Shown: positions 40,110 through 48,941 of the stretch, in pieces
Layout: each line of letters starts with the position of its first letter
Position numbering within the stretch: the stretch's first letter is position 1
Assembly (NCBI RefSeq): GCF_001425755.1
Contig: NZ_LMDH01000001.1
Location: 1,496,060 to 1,560,059 of the forward strand
Source: Aeromicrobium sp. Root344
GTDB taxonomy: Bacteria > Actinomycetota > Actinomycetes > Propionibacteriales > Nocardioidaceae
Length of the DNA: 64,000 bases
Direction of reading: 5' to 3'
Position numbers and translations under genes: made by a program
The notes under the pieces: generated by a model
Seen by the model: the letters and a program-made list of their open reading frames with translations, nothing else
Told to the model about the DNA's origin: nothing
Databases searched by the model: none

Positions 40110-41255
40110 ATGTGGTCCTCGCTGCACGACCGGTTCGCGACGCTCCTGGGTGCCGCCAAGCTGCCGCGACGGCGGGTGCGCCTGAGCCTGCCCGGCCGCG
40201 GCCCGATGAGGGTCGTCTACGACAAGGCCGTGGTCCACGAGAGCTACAGCGTCAGGGCCCGGGTGCTCCAGCGGACGATCCGCATCGTGTTCAAGCCGGT
40301 GCTGCGCTTCACCCCGATCAGCGAGCGCACGTTCGCCGCGATCCGGACGATCGACGGGCTCCAGTCGCGTCGCAAGCGCTCGCCGCACATCACGTTCGAG
40401 GTCTATGAGCTCGGCGGGGTGCGGGTCGAGCAGATGCGGCACCGCTACGGCCCCGAGAGCGACATGACGCTGCTCTACCTGCACGGCGGCGGGTTCTTCT
40501 CCGGCAGCATCACGACGCATCGCCGCATCTGCGAGCGACTCGCGCTCAGGACCGGCGCGACGGTCATCTCCGTCGACTACGTCCAGCTGCCCGAGGGCAC
40601 CGTGGCCGACTCGGTCCAGGACGCGATCTCCGCGTACGCCGCACTCGTCGACGCGAGCGAGCACCCGGACAAGATCGTGGTCGCCGGCGACTCGGCCGGC
40701 GGCTACCTCACGATGAAGGTCGCCGAGCTCGCCACCCGTCGCGGGCTGCCCGCGCCGGCCGCCCTGATCGGCTTCTCGCCCCTGCTGAGCGTCGACCCGG
40801 ACCGCGAGGACAAGGCGGTCGAGCGCGTCGCGAGGGCCCGCGACGCCTATCTGCCGATCACCCGCATCGCGCACATCCGCGAGCGCTGGCTGCCAGAGGA
40901 CGGCGCCCCGATCGAGGGGTATGCGTCACCGCTGCACGCGTCGGCCTACATCACCTCGCCGACGTTCCTCGTCGCGGTCGAGGACGAGCTCCTGCGGCCG
41001 GAGGTCGAGGCCATGGCGCTGCTGCTGTCAGAGCGCGGCGTCGAGGTCGAGACCCACCTGTGGCGCAAGCAGGTGCACGCCTTCCCGGTGCTCGTCGACG
41101 TCCTGCCCGAGAGCGAGATGGCGATCCAGCTCGCCGCCGACTTCGCGCGTCGGGCCGTCGGCGAGCTCGACCGCGCCCCGATCGAGGACCCGGACAGCCA
41201 CGAGGAGGTCCTCACCGGCGAGATCGTGCCGGACGAGGACGACTCCGCAGCCTGA
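40110..41255 (+). CDS. Alpha/beta hydrolase, hormone-sensitive-lipase-like esterase
   Basis: 381-aa esterase. The HSL signature LLYLHGGGFFSGS (HGGG oxyanion loop, about 145) is followed by the nucleophile VAGDSAGGYLTMKVA. The acid/His region ends VEDELLRPEVEAM and KQVHAFPVL. The N-terminal 100 residues form an extra cap-like region starting MWSSLHDRFATLLG, and the C-terminus is acidic. ATG 40110 is preferred over the in-frame upstream start at 40062 because the promoter -10 and palindrome lie just ahead. It probably hydrolyses short or medium acyl esters or hydrophobic lipids. Confidence 0.87.
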   Translation: MWSSLHDRFATLLGAAKLPRRRVRLSLPGRGPMRVVYDKAVVHESYSVRARVLQRTIRIVFKPVLRFTPISERTFAAIRTIDGLQSRRKRSPHITFEVYELGGVRVEQMRHRYGPESDMTLLYLHGGGFFSGSITTHRRICERLALRTGATVISVDYVQLPEGTVADSVQDAISAYAALVDASEHPDKIVVAGDSAGGYLTMKVAELATRRGLPAPAALIGFSPLLSVDPDREDKAVERVARARDAYLPITRIAHIRERWLPEDGAPIEGYASPLHASAYITSPTFLVAVEDELLRPEVEAMALLLSERGVEVETHLWRKQVHAFPVLVDVLPESEMAIQLAADFARRAVGELDRAPIEDPDSHEEVLTGEIVPDEDDSAA

Positions 41256-41271
41256 CGTTCTTCGATCCGCC

Positions 41272-42810
41272 CTACTCGTCGAAGGTGATCCGCAGCGAGC
41301 CGCGCACCAGCTTGCCGTCGTCCTTGGACGTCACGGAGAGCCCGGCCGCCTTGAGCGGCTTCATCTGGTTGAGCCCGTCCTCGATGTCCCCGGGCGGATC
41401 CGCCTTGAGCAGTGCGGACACGATCGCGTCGATGTCGACGTACAGCGCGGTGAAGGCATGTTCGGGGTCGGGGATGACCTCGGTGAACGACTTCTGCTTC
41501 CCCAGACCCCCGTCACGGGCCATCGAGCCGGCCATGTCGGAGTTCGTGGCGATGACGTTCTCCTGACCGCTCAGCTGGACTCCGAGGAGGTCGGCCCACT
41601 TGACCAGGCCCGTGACCAGCCGGGCAGCCTCGTCCTTGTCGGTCTGGAGCGCGACTCCGACATCGAGGCTGCCGAAGTCGGCGGGACCGGTGAGCGTCGG
41701 CAGGATGTCGAGGTTCTTCGCACCGATCGCGGCGGTGAACCCGTCCATGAAGATGGCTTCGAGATCGTCCGGCAGCTTGAGGTTGAGCTCGTCCTCCAAG
41801 GGTGCGAGAGAGGCACTCGTCCCGTCCTCGCCGAGCTCGCTGTTGAACCCCTCCCGGAACGCGCTCCTGAGCTCGTCCTGTGCTTCCTTCGGGAAGGCGG
41901 ACAGACCCGGGAAGGACAGGCCGATCGCGGTGTCGTCGGGGAGCCGGCCGATCGTTGACGGCTTGTAGGTCACGTCAGCCTTGGGAGAGCGGGTGATGCT
42001 GAGCAGCTCGAGCGCCGATCCTTGCGCGCGGAGCGTCAGCGCGGTCGACGACTGATCGACCTGGCTCTCGAGACCCGGCACGCCGAGCCCGGCGACTGCG
42101 GCCGAGCCGAAGATGCCCTTGATGTCGGCCCATGCCGAGAACACGCCTTGATTCCCCAGGTCCGCCATGTCCTTCGTGAACTTCTTCGACGTGCTCAGAG
42201 GCGCCTTCTTGGCGTCCTTGACCGCTTCGTCCGCCGTCGCCTGCTTCTCGGCGACGATCGCGTAGCCATCGAGGAACGCGACTCCGGCGGTGTCATCGGC
42301 ACACGCGAAGAGCGCCTTGAGGCCCTTCTTGGCCTTGCCCTCGTCGTCGACCTGCACCGCGAAGACGGGGGTCTCGCCGTCCTTCTCGAGGGCGAGGCCG
42401 ATGCGGTTCCCGATCCACGGCTCGATGTCCTTGTCGTACGACAGGTCGCAGCCGCCCTGGTCGAGGATCTCCGTGAAGATGAGCTTGCGGACGTCCTGGT
42501 CGGCACTCTTGATGCCGACCGACTCCGCGGCCTTGGGGAACTTCCGGATCAGCTTGAACAGGGCGATCTTCTGGCTCGCGGAAGGATCGAGGTCCAGGCG
42601 CGCGTACGCGATGACCGAGGCCGGGAGGACGTCGTGGGGCTGGGCACCGCCGCCGTCGAGCTTCTTGACGACGGCGAACGCGCCACCGGCCAGCGCGAGG
42701 ACGACGACCGCGGCGATCGCGCCGATCACGAGTCGCTTGACGCTGCGGCCACCCTCCGGAGGCTCGGAGGGCGTCGAGAGCTCGTCGGCGATCGGGGGCT
42801 GCTCGGTCAT
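41272..42810 (-). CDS. DUF3352 membrane-anchored protein
   Basis: 512-aa protein. A Pro/Glu-rich cytoplasmic N-terminus (1-24) leads to one transmembrane helix, RLVIGAIAAVVVLALAGGAFAVV, then a large extracytoplasmic domain. That domain starts HDVLPASVIAYARLDLDPSASQKIALFKLIRKFP, the typical opening of DUF3352 proteins. Two Cys (GGCDLS, ALFACADD) could pair. It ends in LVRGSLRITFDE. Function is unknown; the topology is N-in, C-out. It is convergent with the esterase gene with 16 bp between stops. Confidence 0.85.
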   Translation of the reverse strand: MTEQPPIADELSTPSEPPEGGRSVKRLVIGAIAAVVVLALAGGAFAVVKKLDGGGAQPHDVLPASVIAYARLDLDPSASQKIALFKLIRKFPKAAESVGIKSADQDVRKLIFTEILDQGGCDLSYDKDIEPWIGNRIGLALEKDGETPVFAVQVDDEGKAKKGLKALFACADDTAGVAFLDGYAIVAEKQATADEAVKDAKKAPLSTSKKFTKDMADLGNQGVFSAWADIKGIFGSAAVAGLGVPGLESQVDQSSTALTLRAQGSALELLSITRSPKADVTYKPSTIGRLPDDTAIGLSFPGLSAFPKEAQDELRSAFREGFNSELGEDGTSASLAPLEDELNLKLPDDLEAIFMDGFTAAIGAKNLDILPTLTGPADFGSLDVGVALQTDKDEAARLVTGLVKWADLLGVQLSGQENVIATNSDMAGSMARDGGLGKQKSFTEVIPDPEHAFTALYVDIDAIVSALLKADPPGDIEDGLNQMKPLKAAGLSVTSKDDGKLVRGSLRITFDE

Positions 42811-42918
42811 ACGGGTTCCTTCGGAGGATTCGCGGGGGAGTCAGAGGACTCTATCGGAGTCTCGCCGGGCATCTGGCCGGTTTGGACCGAATGGGAACGT
42901 CCTGTCTGCGAGATCGCT

Positions 42919-42946
42919 CACAAACAATCAGGCTTGACTGTTTGTG
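42919..42946. promoter_or_regulatory. TetR operator upstream of the Atu-like operon
   Basis: CACAAACA-N12-TGTTTGTG has perfect 8-bp arms and further internal symmetry (20 of 24 central bases pair). It ends 22 bp before the GTG of the TetR gene, consistent with autoregulation and control of the downstream operon. Confidence 0.75.
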
Positions 42947-42968
42947 GAAATGTCCGCATGCTGGGGGC

Positions 42969-43580
42969 GTGACGGATTCGGGCACCTCGGTGCGTACGCC
43001 CCAGGGTGAGCGCACCCGAGCCATGCGGCTGCGGCTGATGGAGGCCACGGTCGACTGCCTCGTCGAGCTGGGCTGGGCCGGCACGACCACCACGGTCGTG
43101 AGCAAGCGCGCGGGCGTGAGTCGCGGGGCGCAGCTGCATCACTTCCCCAGCAAGCAGGACCTCGTGGTCGCTGCGGTCGGCCACCTGACCGAGCGTCGGC
43201 GCGAGGACATGAAGCGGGCGGCAGCAGATCTGCCCGAGACCGGCCGCACGCGGGCCGTCCTCGAGATCCTCAGCCAGCAGTTCGTCTCTCCGGTGTTCTT
43301 CGCGGCGCTCGAGCTGTGGGTCGCCGCGCGCACCGACGCCGGCCTGCGCGCCGAGGTCGCCCCGTTGGAACGGCGAGTCGGGCGCGAGACACATGCGTAC
43401 GCGCTCGAGCTGCTGGCGATCGACGAGTCACGCGGCGACAACCGGCGCCTGGTGCAGGCGACCCTCGACCTGCTGCGTGGCCTCGGCCTCGCGGCCTCCC
43501 TCAGTGACGACGCCAAGCGTCGAGCCGCCGTGCTCGACTCGTGGGCCGTCGTCCTCGACGACGAGCTGGAGCTCTCATGA
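42969..43580 (+). CDS. TetR-family repressor of the AtuA/acyl-CoA carboxylase operon
   Basis: 203-aa regulator. The N-terminal helix-turn-helix is MEATVDCLVELGWAGTTTTVVSKRAGVSRGAQLHHFPSKQDLV (conserved G-x2-T-x4-V and LHHF-x-SKxxLV). The C-terminal half is the ligand pocket. GTG 42969 with GGGGG immediately before is the start; longer upstream frame contains the operator and is rejected. The stop overlaps the next gene as ATGA. Likely inducer: a CoA thioester from the pathway, by analogy with catabolic TetR repressors. Confidence 0.87.
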   Translation: MTDSGTSVRTPQGERTRAMRLRLMEATVDCLVELGWAGTTTTVVSKRAGVSRGAQLHHFPSKQDLVVAAVGHLTERRREDMKRAAADLPETGRTRAVLEILSQQFVSPVFFAALELWVAARTDAGLRAEVAPLERRVGRETHAYALELLAIDESRGDNRRLVQATLDLLRGLGLAASLSDDAKRRAAVLDSWAVVLDDELELS

Positions 43581-44368
43581 CCATCCTTGACGGACTGTTG
43601 TCCGACCTCGCTGACGAGAGCCTGCAGCTCGACACGTGGGTTGCGGGTCTGCCCGCCGCCGGCTGGGAGACGGTCACGACGCCCGAGGGCTGGACCGTGG
43701 CGCACCAGATCGGCCACCTGCACTGGACCGACGCGGCCTCGCTCGCGGCGATCACCGACCAGGACGAGTTCGGCCGCGGCATGAAGCGCGCCGCCGCCAA
43801 CCCCGAGGGATACGTCGACGAGGGCGCCGAGGAGATGGCGATGCTGCCGCCCGAGGAGCTGCTCGCGACGTGGCGTGAAGGACGGGTTGCCCTCGACGCA
43901 GCACTGCGGGCAGTGCCCGACGGCGAGAAGATCCCCTGGTACGGCCCGCCGATGAGTCCGGCCTCGATGGCCACGGCTCGGATCATGGAGACCTGGGCGC
44001 ACAGTCATGACGTCGGCGAGGCGCTGGGTCTCACGATCCCGCAGACCTCGCGGGCCAAGCACGTGTGCCACATCGGCGTACGCGCACGCGGCTACGCCTA
44101 CCTCGTCCGCGGCGAACCCGTGCCGGAGACCGACGTACGCGTCGAGCTGACCGGGCCCGACGGCGACCTGTGGACGTGGGGGCCGGACGACTCCGCCGAA
44201 CGGGTCACCGGCTCGGGCTACGACTTCGCGCTGCTCGCGACCCGTCGCCGGCATCTCGACGACGTCGACGTACGGGCCGAGGGCGAGCACGCGGCGCACT
44301 GGCTGACGATCGTGCAGGCGTTCGCCGGGCTTCCCGGCAACGACCCGGCCAGGCTGGCGGACCGATGA
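43577..44368 (+). CDS. TIGR03084-family protein (DinB/maleylpyruvate-isomerase-like N-terminus)
   Basis: 263-aa protein with LDTWVAGLPAAGWETVTTPEGWTVAHQIGHLHWTD at the N-terminus and ETWAHSHDVGEALG in the middle. His residues in HQIGHLHW and WAHSHD are placed like the metal ligands of DinB-fold, mycothiol-dependent enzymes. The C-terminal part, RVELTGPDGDLWTWGPDD, resembles the SCP2-like domain of maleylpyruvate isomerase relatives. TIGR03084 genes commonly accompany AtuA and acyl-CoA carboxylase genes in actinobacteria. Coupled to the TetR and AtuA genes by ATGA overlaps. The reaction is unknown. Confidence 0.83.
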   Translation: MTILDGLLSDLADESLQLDTWVAGLPAAGWETVTTPEGWTVAHQIGHLHWTDAASLAAITDQDEFGRGMKRAAANPEGYVDEGAEEMAMLPPEELLATWREGRVALDAALRAVPDGEKIPWYGPPMSPASMATARIMETWAHSHDVGEALGLTIPQTSRAKHVCHIGVRARGYAYLVRGEPVPETDVRVELTGPDGDLWTWGPDDSAERVTGSGYDFALLATRRRHLDDVDVRAEGEHAAHWLTIVQAFAGLPGNDPARLADR

Positions 44369-46128
44369 CGGCCCCGATGATCCGAGTCGGCAACTGCTCG
44401 GGCTACTACGGCGACCGCATCTCGGCGATGCGGGAGATGCTCGAGGGCGGGGACCTGGACTACCTGACCGGCGACTACCTCGCCGAGCTCACGATGCTGA
44501 TCCTCGGCCGTGACCGGATGAAGGACGAGTCGCTCGGCTATGCCAAGACGTTCGTGCGACAGATGACCGAGTCGATGGGACTCGCCAAGGAGCGCGGTGT
44601 CAGGATCGTCGCGAACGCCGGCGGTCTCAACCCCGCCGGACTCGCAGCGAGGCTGCGCGAGATCGCTGCGTCGCAGGACCTCGACGTCACGATCGCCCAC
44701 GTCGAGGGCGACGACCTGCTGGGCCGCGCCGCCGAGCTCTCGTTCGGCGAGGTCATGACCGCCAACGCCTATCTCGGCGCCTTCGGCATCGCGACCGCCC
44801 TGCGGGCCGGAGCCGACATCGTCGTGACGGGCCGGGTCACCGACGCGTCCGTTGTCGTCGGGCCCGCCATCGCGGAGCTCGGCTGGGGTCGCGACGACCT
44901 CGACCAGCTCGCCGGCGCGGTCGTCGCCGGACACGTCATCGAGTGCGGCACCCAGGCGACTGGCGGCAACTTCTCCGGGTTCGCGAATGTCGACATGTCG
45001 ACACCTTTGGGATTCCCCATCGCCGAGATCTCCGAGGACGGCTCGGTCGTCATCACGAAGCACGAGGGCACCGGCGGCGCCGTCACGGTCGACACCGTCA
45101 CGGCGCAGCTCGTCTACGAGATCGGCGGCCCGTCCTACCTCGGCCCCGACGTCTCGACCCGGCTCGACACCATGACCCTGACCCAGGAGGCGCCCGACCG
45201 GGTCGCCATCACCGGCGTCGTCGGAGAGCCGCCACCGGAAACGACCAAGGTCTGCCTGAACGCGTTCGGCGGATTCCGCAACAGCGTGGAGTTCCTGCTG
45301 ACCGGGCTCGACATCCCGGCGAAGGCCGACCTGATCCAGCGCCAGATGGAAGCCGCGCTGGCTGCCGGGACGGTCCCCGAAACCGTCGAGTGGCAGCTCG
45401 ACCGCACGGACGCACCCGACCCGGCGACCGAGGCGCAGGCGACCTCGCTGCTGCGGTGTCACGTCAAGAGTGCGGCGCCGGAGCCGGTCGGCCGGGCGTT
45501 CAGCGACGCGGCGATCCAGCTCGCGCTCGCCTCCTACCCCGGCTTCAGCGTCACCCGGCCACCCTCCGCGGGCACGCCGTACGGCATCTATCGCCCGGCG
45601 TACGTCCCGCAGTCGGAGGTCCCGCACGTCGTCGTGCACGCGGACGGTCGTCGTGAGGAGGTCACGCCACCACCGGTCCGTGAGCCTGTCGAAAAAACAA
45701 CGGACGTCCCTTCGGCAGGCGCAGGGACCGAGGACCTCGGCGACTGGGCGGCCGAGACCGTACGGGCGCCGTTGGGACGACTCGCGTACGCGCGATCGGG
45801 CGACAAGGGCGGCGACGCCAACATCGGCGTGTGGATCCCCGTCGACCATCCGGCCCGCGACGACGCGTACGCGTGGCTCTCCGGGTTCCTCGACGAGGCG
45901 ACCGTGCGTGAGCTGATCGACGAGGCGGCGACGCTCGATCTCGAGATCCACCCGCTGCCCAACCTCGCCGCGGTCAACATCGTCGTCCACGGCCTGTTGG
46001 GCGAGGGTGTGGCCTCCTCGACACGACTGGACCCCCAGGCCAAGGGCGTCGGCGAATGGCTGCGGGCCCGTGACTGTGCGATCCCGGCCTCGCTGCTGTC
46101 CGACCCGATCGGGGAGGCAGCGCTGTGA
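44365..46128 (+). CDS. Acyclic terpene utilisation AtuA-family protein
   Basis: 587-aa two-domain protein. Residues 1-440 are the AtuA (DUF1446) domain with VGNCSGYYGDRISAMREMLEGGDLDYLTGDYLAELTM and VIECGTQATGGNFSG. Residues about 475-587 are the AtuA-like ferredoxin-fold domain, with LAYARSGDKGGDANIGVW. In Pseudomonas, AtuA is needed for citronellol and geraniol breakdown, but its reaction is not established. ATG 44365 overlaps the upstream stop. The linker VREPVEKTTDVPSAGAGTED is encoded by a repeat-like hairpin sequence and differs in character from the flanking domains. Confidence 0.88.
   Translation: MTAPMIRVGNCSGYYGDRISAMREMLEGGDLDYLTGDYLAELTMLILGRDRMKDESLGYAKTFVRQMTESMGLAKERGVRIVANAGGLNPAGLAARLREIAASQDLDVTIAHVEGDDLLGRAAELSFGEVMTANAYLGAFGIATALRAGADIVVTGRVTDASVVVGPAIAELGWGRDDLDQLAGAVVAGHVIECGTQATGGNFSGFANVDMSTPLGFPIAEISEDGSVVITKHEGTGGAVTVDTVTAQLVYEIGGPSYLGPDVSTRLDTMTLTQEAPDRVAITGVVGEPPPETTKVCLNAFGGFRNSVEFLLTGLDIPAKADLIQRQMEAALAAGTVPETVEWQLDRTDAPDPATEAQATSLLRCHVKSAAPEPVGRAFSDAAIQLALASYPGFSVTRPPSAGTPYGIYRPAYVPQSEVPHVVVHADGRREEVTPPPVREPVEKTTDVPSAGAGTEDLGDWAAETVRAPLGRLAYARSGDKGGDANIGVWIPVDHPARDDAYAWLSGFLDEATVRELIDEAATLDLEIHPLPNLAAVNIVVHGLLGEGVASSTRLDPQAKGVGEWLRARDCAIPASLLSDPIGEAAL
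45681..45720. repeat. REP-like hairpin inside the AtuA coding sequence
   Basis: GCCTGTCGAA (45684-45693) pairs with TTCGGCAGGC (45711-45720), 10 bp with one wobble and a 17-nt loop. Its complement contains TTTCGACAGGCTCA, 13 of 14 bases identical to TTTCGACAAGCTCA at 50866. It is translated in frame as the interdomain linker. Confidence 0.6.
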
Positions 46129-47279
46129 GCGCCTGGGACACCCCGGAGCGCCGGGCACTGCGTGAGATGGTCACCGCGTTCACCGAGAAGGAGGTCGTCC
46201 CGCACCTGCCGGCGTGGGAGGACGCCTGCGAGGTGCCGCGTGACCTGCACCAGAAGGCCGCCGAGGCCGGGCTGCTCGGCGTCGCGTTCCCCGAGGAGGT
46301 CGGTGGCCAGGGCGGCGACCTGGTCGACTCGGCGATCGTCACCGAGGCCGTGCTCGAGGCCGGGGGCTCGACGGGCCTCATCGCCGCCTTGTTCACCCAT
46401 GGCATCGCGCTGCCGCACATCGTGGCATCCGGCAACGCCGAGCTGATCGACCGCTACGTGCGTCCGACGCTCGCGGGCGAGCTGATCGGCTCGCTCGGCA
46501 TCACCGAGCCCGGGGGCGGCTCGGACGTCGCCAACATCCGTACGAAGGCCGTCCGCGATGGTGACGACTTCGTGGTCAACGGCGCCAAGACCTTCATCAC
46601 CTCGGGCGTGCGCGCCGACTTCGTGACGACTGCCGTGCGTACCGGCGGCGAGGGCTACGGCGGCATCAGCCTGCTGGTCATCGACAAGGGCACGCCCGGG
46701 TTCACCGTCGCGCGGCCGCTCAAGAAGATGGGCTGGCACTGCTCCGACACCGCCGAGCTGAGCTTCGACGACGTACGTGTGCCCGCGAGCAACATCGTCG
46801 GCGACGTCGACGGTGGGTTCGTGCTGGTGATGCAGCAGTTCGTCAGCGAGCGGCTCGGCCTGGCCGTGCAGGCGTACTCGACGGCACAGCGGTCCCTCGA
46901 CCTCGCTGTGGCGTACGCCCGGGAGCGCGAGACGTTCGGCAAGCCTCTGATCGCGCGCCAGGTCATCCGTCACAAGCTCGTGGACATGCACCGGCGTACG
47001 GCCGCGGCGCGGGCGCTGACCCGGCAGGCGGTCGAACGAGCCGTCGACGGCGACCGCACCGATCCGGCGATCATCCTCGACGCCGTGCTCGCCAAGAACC
47101 AGTCGGTCGAGGCGTGCGAGTGGGTCGTCTCCGAAGCCGTGCAGATCTTCGGCGGCATGGGCTACATGCGCGAGTCCGAGATCGACCGGCACTACCGCGA
47201 TGCCCGCATCCTCGGCATCGGCGGTGGCGCCACCGAAGTCCTGAACGACCTGGCCGCCAAGCTCCTGGGGTACGCATGA
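46125..47279 (+). CDS. Acyl-CoA dehydrogenase (first of two in the operon)
   Basis: 384-aa FAD enzyme that introduces a 2,3 double bond in acyl-CoA. Signature 1 is GSLGITEPGGGSDVANIRTKA (FAD/substrate contact), signature 2 QIFGGMGYMRESEIDRHYRDARI. Start GTG 46125 overlaps the AtuA stop. Its position between AtuA and the carboxylase beta subunit fits oxidation of a branched acyl-CoA (citronellyl- or isovaleryl-like) before biotin-dependent carboxylation. The chain specificity cannot be read by eye. Confidence 0.92.
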   Translation: MSAWDTPERRALREMVTAFTEKEVVPHLPAWEDACEVPRDLHQKAAEAGLLGVAFPEEVGGQGGDLVDSAIVTEAVLEAGGSTGLIAALFTHGIALPHIVASGNAELIDRYVRPTLAGELIGSLGITEPGGGSDVANIRTKAVRDGDDFVVNGAKTFITSGVRADFVTTAVRTGGEGYGGISLLVIDKGTPGFTVARPLKKMGWHCSDTAELSFDDVRVPASNIVGDVDGGFVLVMQQFVSERLGLAVQAYSTAQRSLDLAVAYARERETFGKPLIARQVIRHKLVDMHRRTAAARALTRQAVERAVDGDRTDPAIILDAVLAKNQSVEACEWVVSEAVQIFGGMGYMRESEIDRHYRDARILGIGGGATEVLNDLAAKLLGYA

Positions 47280-48865
47280 AAACCACTGTCGACCCGTCCA
47301 CCGAGACGTACGAGACCAACCGGACGCTGATGCTCGAGCGGCTCGCCGACCTGGCCGAGCAGCACGCCGAGGCGCTGGCCGGCGGCGGTGAGCGCTACGT
47401 CCAGCGCCACCACGAGCGCGGCAAGCTCACCGCCCGTGAGCGCATCGAGCTGCTGATCGACCCCGACTCACCGTTCCTCGAGCTGTCGACCCTGGCGGCG
47501 TGGGGCACCGACTTCGCCGTCGGGGCGTCGATCGTGACCGGCATCGGCGTGGTCGAAGGCGTCGAGTGCATGATCGTCGCGAACGACCCGACGGTGAAGG
47601 GTGGTTCGTCGAACCCCAGCACCCTCAAGAAGGGGCACCGGGCCGCGCAGATCGCGCACGAGTGCGGGCTGCCGACGATCAACCTCGTCGAGTCCGGGGG
47701 CGCGGACCTGCCGACGCAGAAGGACATCTTCATCCCCGGCGGCGGCTCGTTCCGCAGCATCACCAAGGCCAGCGCGGATCGCCGTCCCACCGTCGCGCTG
47801 GTGTTCGGCAACTCGACCGCCGGCGGGGCGTACATCCCGGGCATGAGCGACTACGTCGTGATGGTCAAGGGTGGCGCCAAGGTGTTCCTCGGCGGCCCGC
47901 CGCTGGTCAAGATGGCGACCGGTGAGGAGTCCGACGACGAGTCGCTCGGCGGCGCCGAGATGCACGCGCGTACGTCCGGCCTCGCCGACTATCTCGCCGT
48001 CGATGAGCTCGACGCGATCCGCATCGGCCGCTCGATCGTGCGGCGGCTCAACTGGCGCAAGCACGGGTTCACGCCCGAGCCGACGTACGCCGAACCGGTG
48101 CTCGATCCCGAGGAGCTGCTCGGCATCGTGCCGACGGACCTCAAGATCCCGTTCGACCCTCGCGAGGTCATCGCAAGGGTCGTCGACGGGTCCGAGTTCG
48201 ACGAGTTCAAGCCGCTCTACGGCACGTCGCTCGTGACCGGTTTCGCGCAGCTGCACGGCTACCCGATCGGCATCCTCGCCAACGCCCAGGGCGTGCTGTT
48301 CAGCGAGGAGGCGCAGAAGGCGACGCAGTTCATCCAGCTCGCCAACCAGACCGACACGCCGTTGCTGTTCCTGCACAACACCACGGGCTACATGGTCGGC
48401 GCCGAGTACGAGCAGGGCGGCATCATCAAGCACGGCGCCCAGATGATCAACGCGGTGTCCAACTCGACGGTGCCGCACCTCTCGGTCGTGATCGGCGCGT
48501 CCTACGGCGCCGGGCACTACGGCATGAGCGGCCGGGCGTACGACCCGCGGTTCATGTTCAGCTGGCCCAACGCGAAGTCCGCCGTCATGGGTCCCGCCCA
48601 GCTCGCCGGGGTCATCTCGATCGTCGCGCGCGGCGCCGCCGAGGCGAAGGGCCAGCCGTACGACGAAGAGGGCGACAAGGCCATGCGGGCCTACGTCGAG
48701 GAGCAGATCGAGAAGGAGTCCCTGGCCTACTTCACGTCGGGGATGCTCTACGACGACGGCGTGATCGACCCGCGCGACACCCGCACGATCCTCGGCATCT
48801 GCCTGTCCGCGATCAACACGCGCCCCGTCGAAGGTGCCAAGGGATACGGAGTGTTCCGCCTGTGA
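47276..48865 (+). CDS. Biotin-dependent acyl-CoA carboxylase, beta (carboxyltransferase) subunit
   Basis: 529-aa carboxyltransferase of the methylcrotonyl/geranyl-CoA type. The N-terminal domain has HHERGKLTARERIELLIDPDSPFLEL and NDPTVKGGSSNPSTLKKGHRAAQIA; the C-terminal domain has GASYGAGHYGMSGRAYDPRF, which includes the GAGxYGMxGRAxxP oxyanion region. The Gly-Ala-Gly run and size match MccB/AtuC rather than AccD5-like propionyl-CoA carboxylases. ATG 47276 overlaps the preceding stop by four bases. It pairs with the biotinylated alpha subunit 76 bp downstream. Confidence 0.92.
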   Translation: MKTTVDPSTETYETNRTLMLERLADLAEQHAEALAGGGERYVQRHHERGKLTARERIELLIDPDSPFLELSTLAAWGTDFAVGASIVTGIGVVEGVECMIVANDPTVKGGSSNPSTLKKGHRAAQIAHECGLPTINLVESGGADLPTQKDIFIPGGGSFRSITKASADRRPTVALVFGNSTAGGAYIPGMSDYVVMVKGGAKVFLGGPPLVKMATGEESDDESLGGAEMHARTSGLADYLAVDELDAIRIGRSIVRRLNWRKHGFTPEPTYAEPVLDPEELLGIVPTDLKIPFDPREVIARVVDGSEFDEFKPLYGTSLVTGFAQLHGYPIGILANAQGVLFSEEAQKATQFIQLANQTDTPLLFLHNTTGYMVGAEYEQGGIIKHGAQMINAVSNSTVPHLSVVIGASYGAGHYGMSGRAYDPRFMFSWPNAKSAVMGPAQLAGVISIVARGAAEAKGQPYDEEGDKAMRAYVEEQIEKESLAYFTSGMLYDDGVIDPRDTRTILGICLSAINTRPVEGAKGYGVFRL

Positions 48866-48870
48866 GCGCG

Positions 48871-48915
48871 ACTTTTGAAGACTTCCGGCCCACTCGGACC
48901 CGCGTTCGTGGGCCG
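48871..48915. other. Intergenic word ACTTTTGAAG and hairpin between carboxylase subunits
   Basis: ACTTTTGAAG (48871-48880) is the same word as one arm of the 24788 repeat. It is followed by CGGCCCAC (48886-48893) / GTGGGCCG (48908-48915), an 8-bp dyad around 14 nt. In the longest gap of an otherwise overlapping operon, it could tune expression of the downstream genes. Confidence 0.45.
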
Positions 48916-48941
48916 CAACCCATCACGTGGGGAGTCCTCGC

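Noticed and set aside
44218-46158. 646-codon minus-strand open frame opposite AtuA
   Set aside because: Antisense shadow of the AtuA gene, which has both expected domains.
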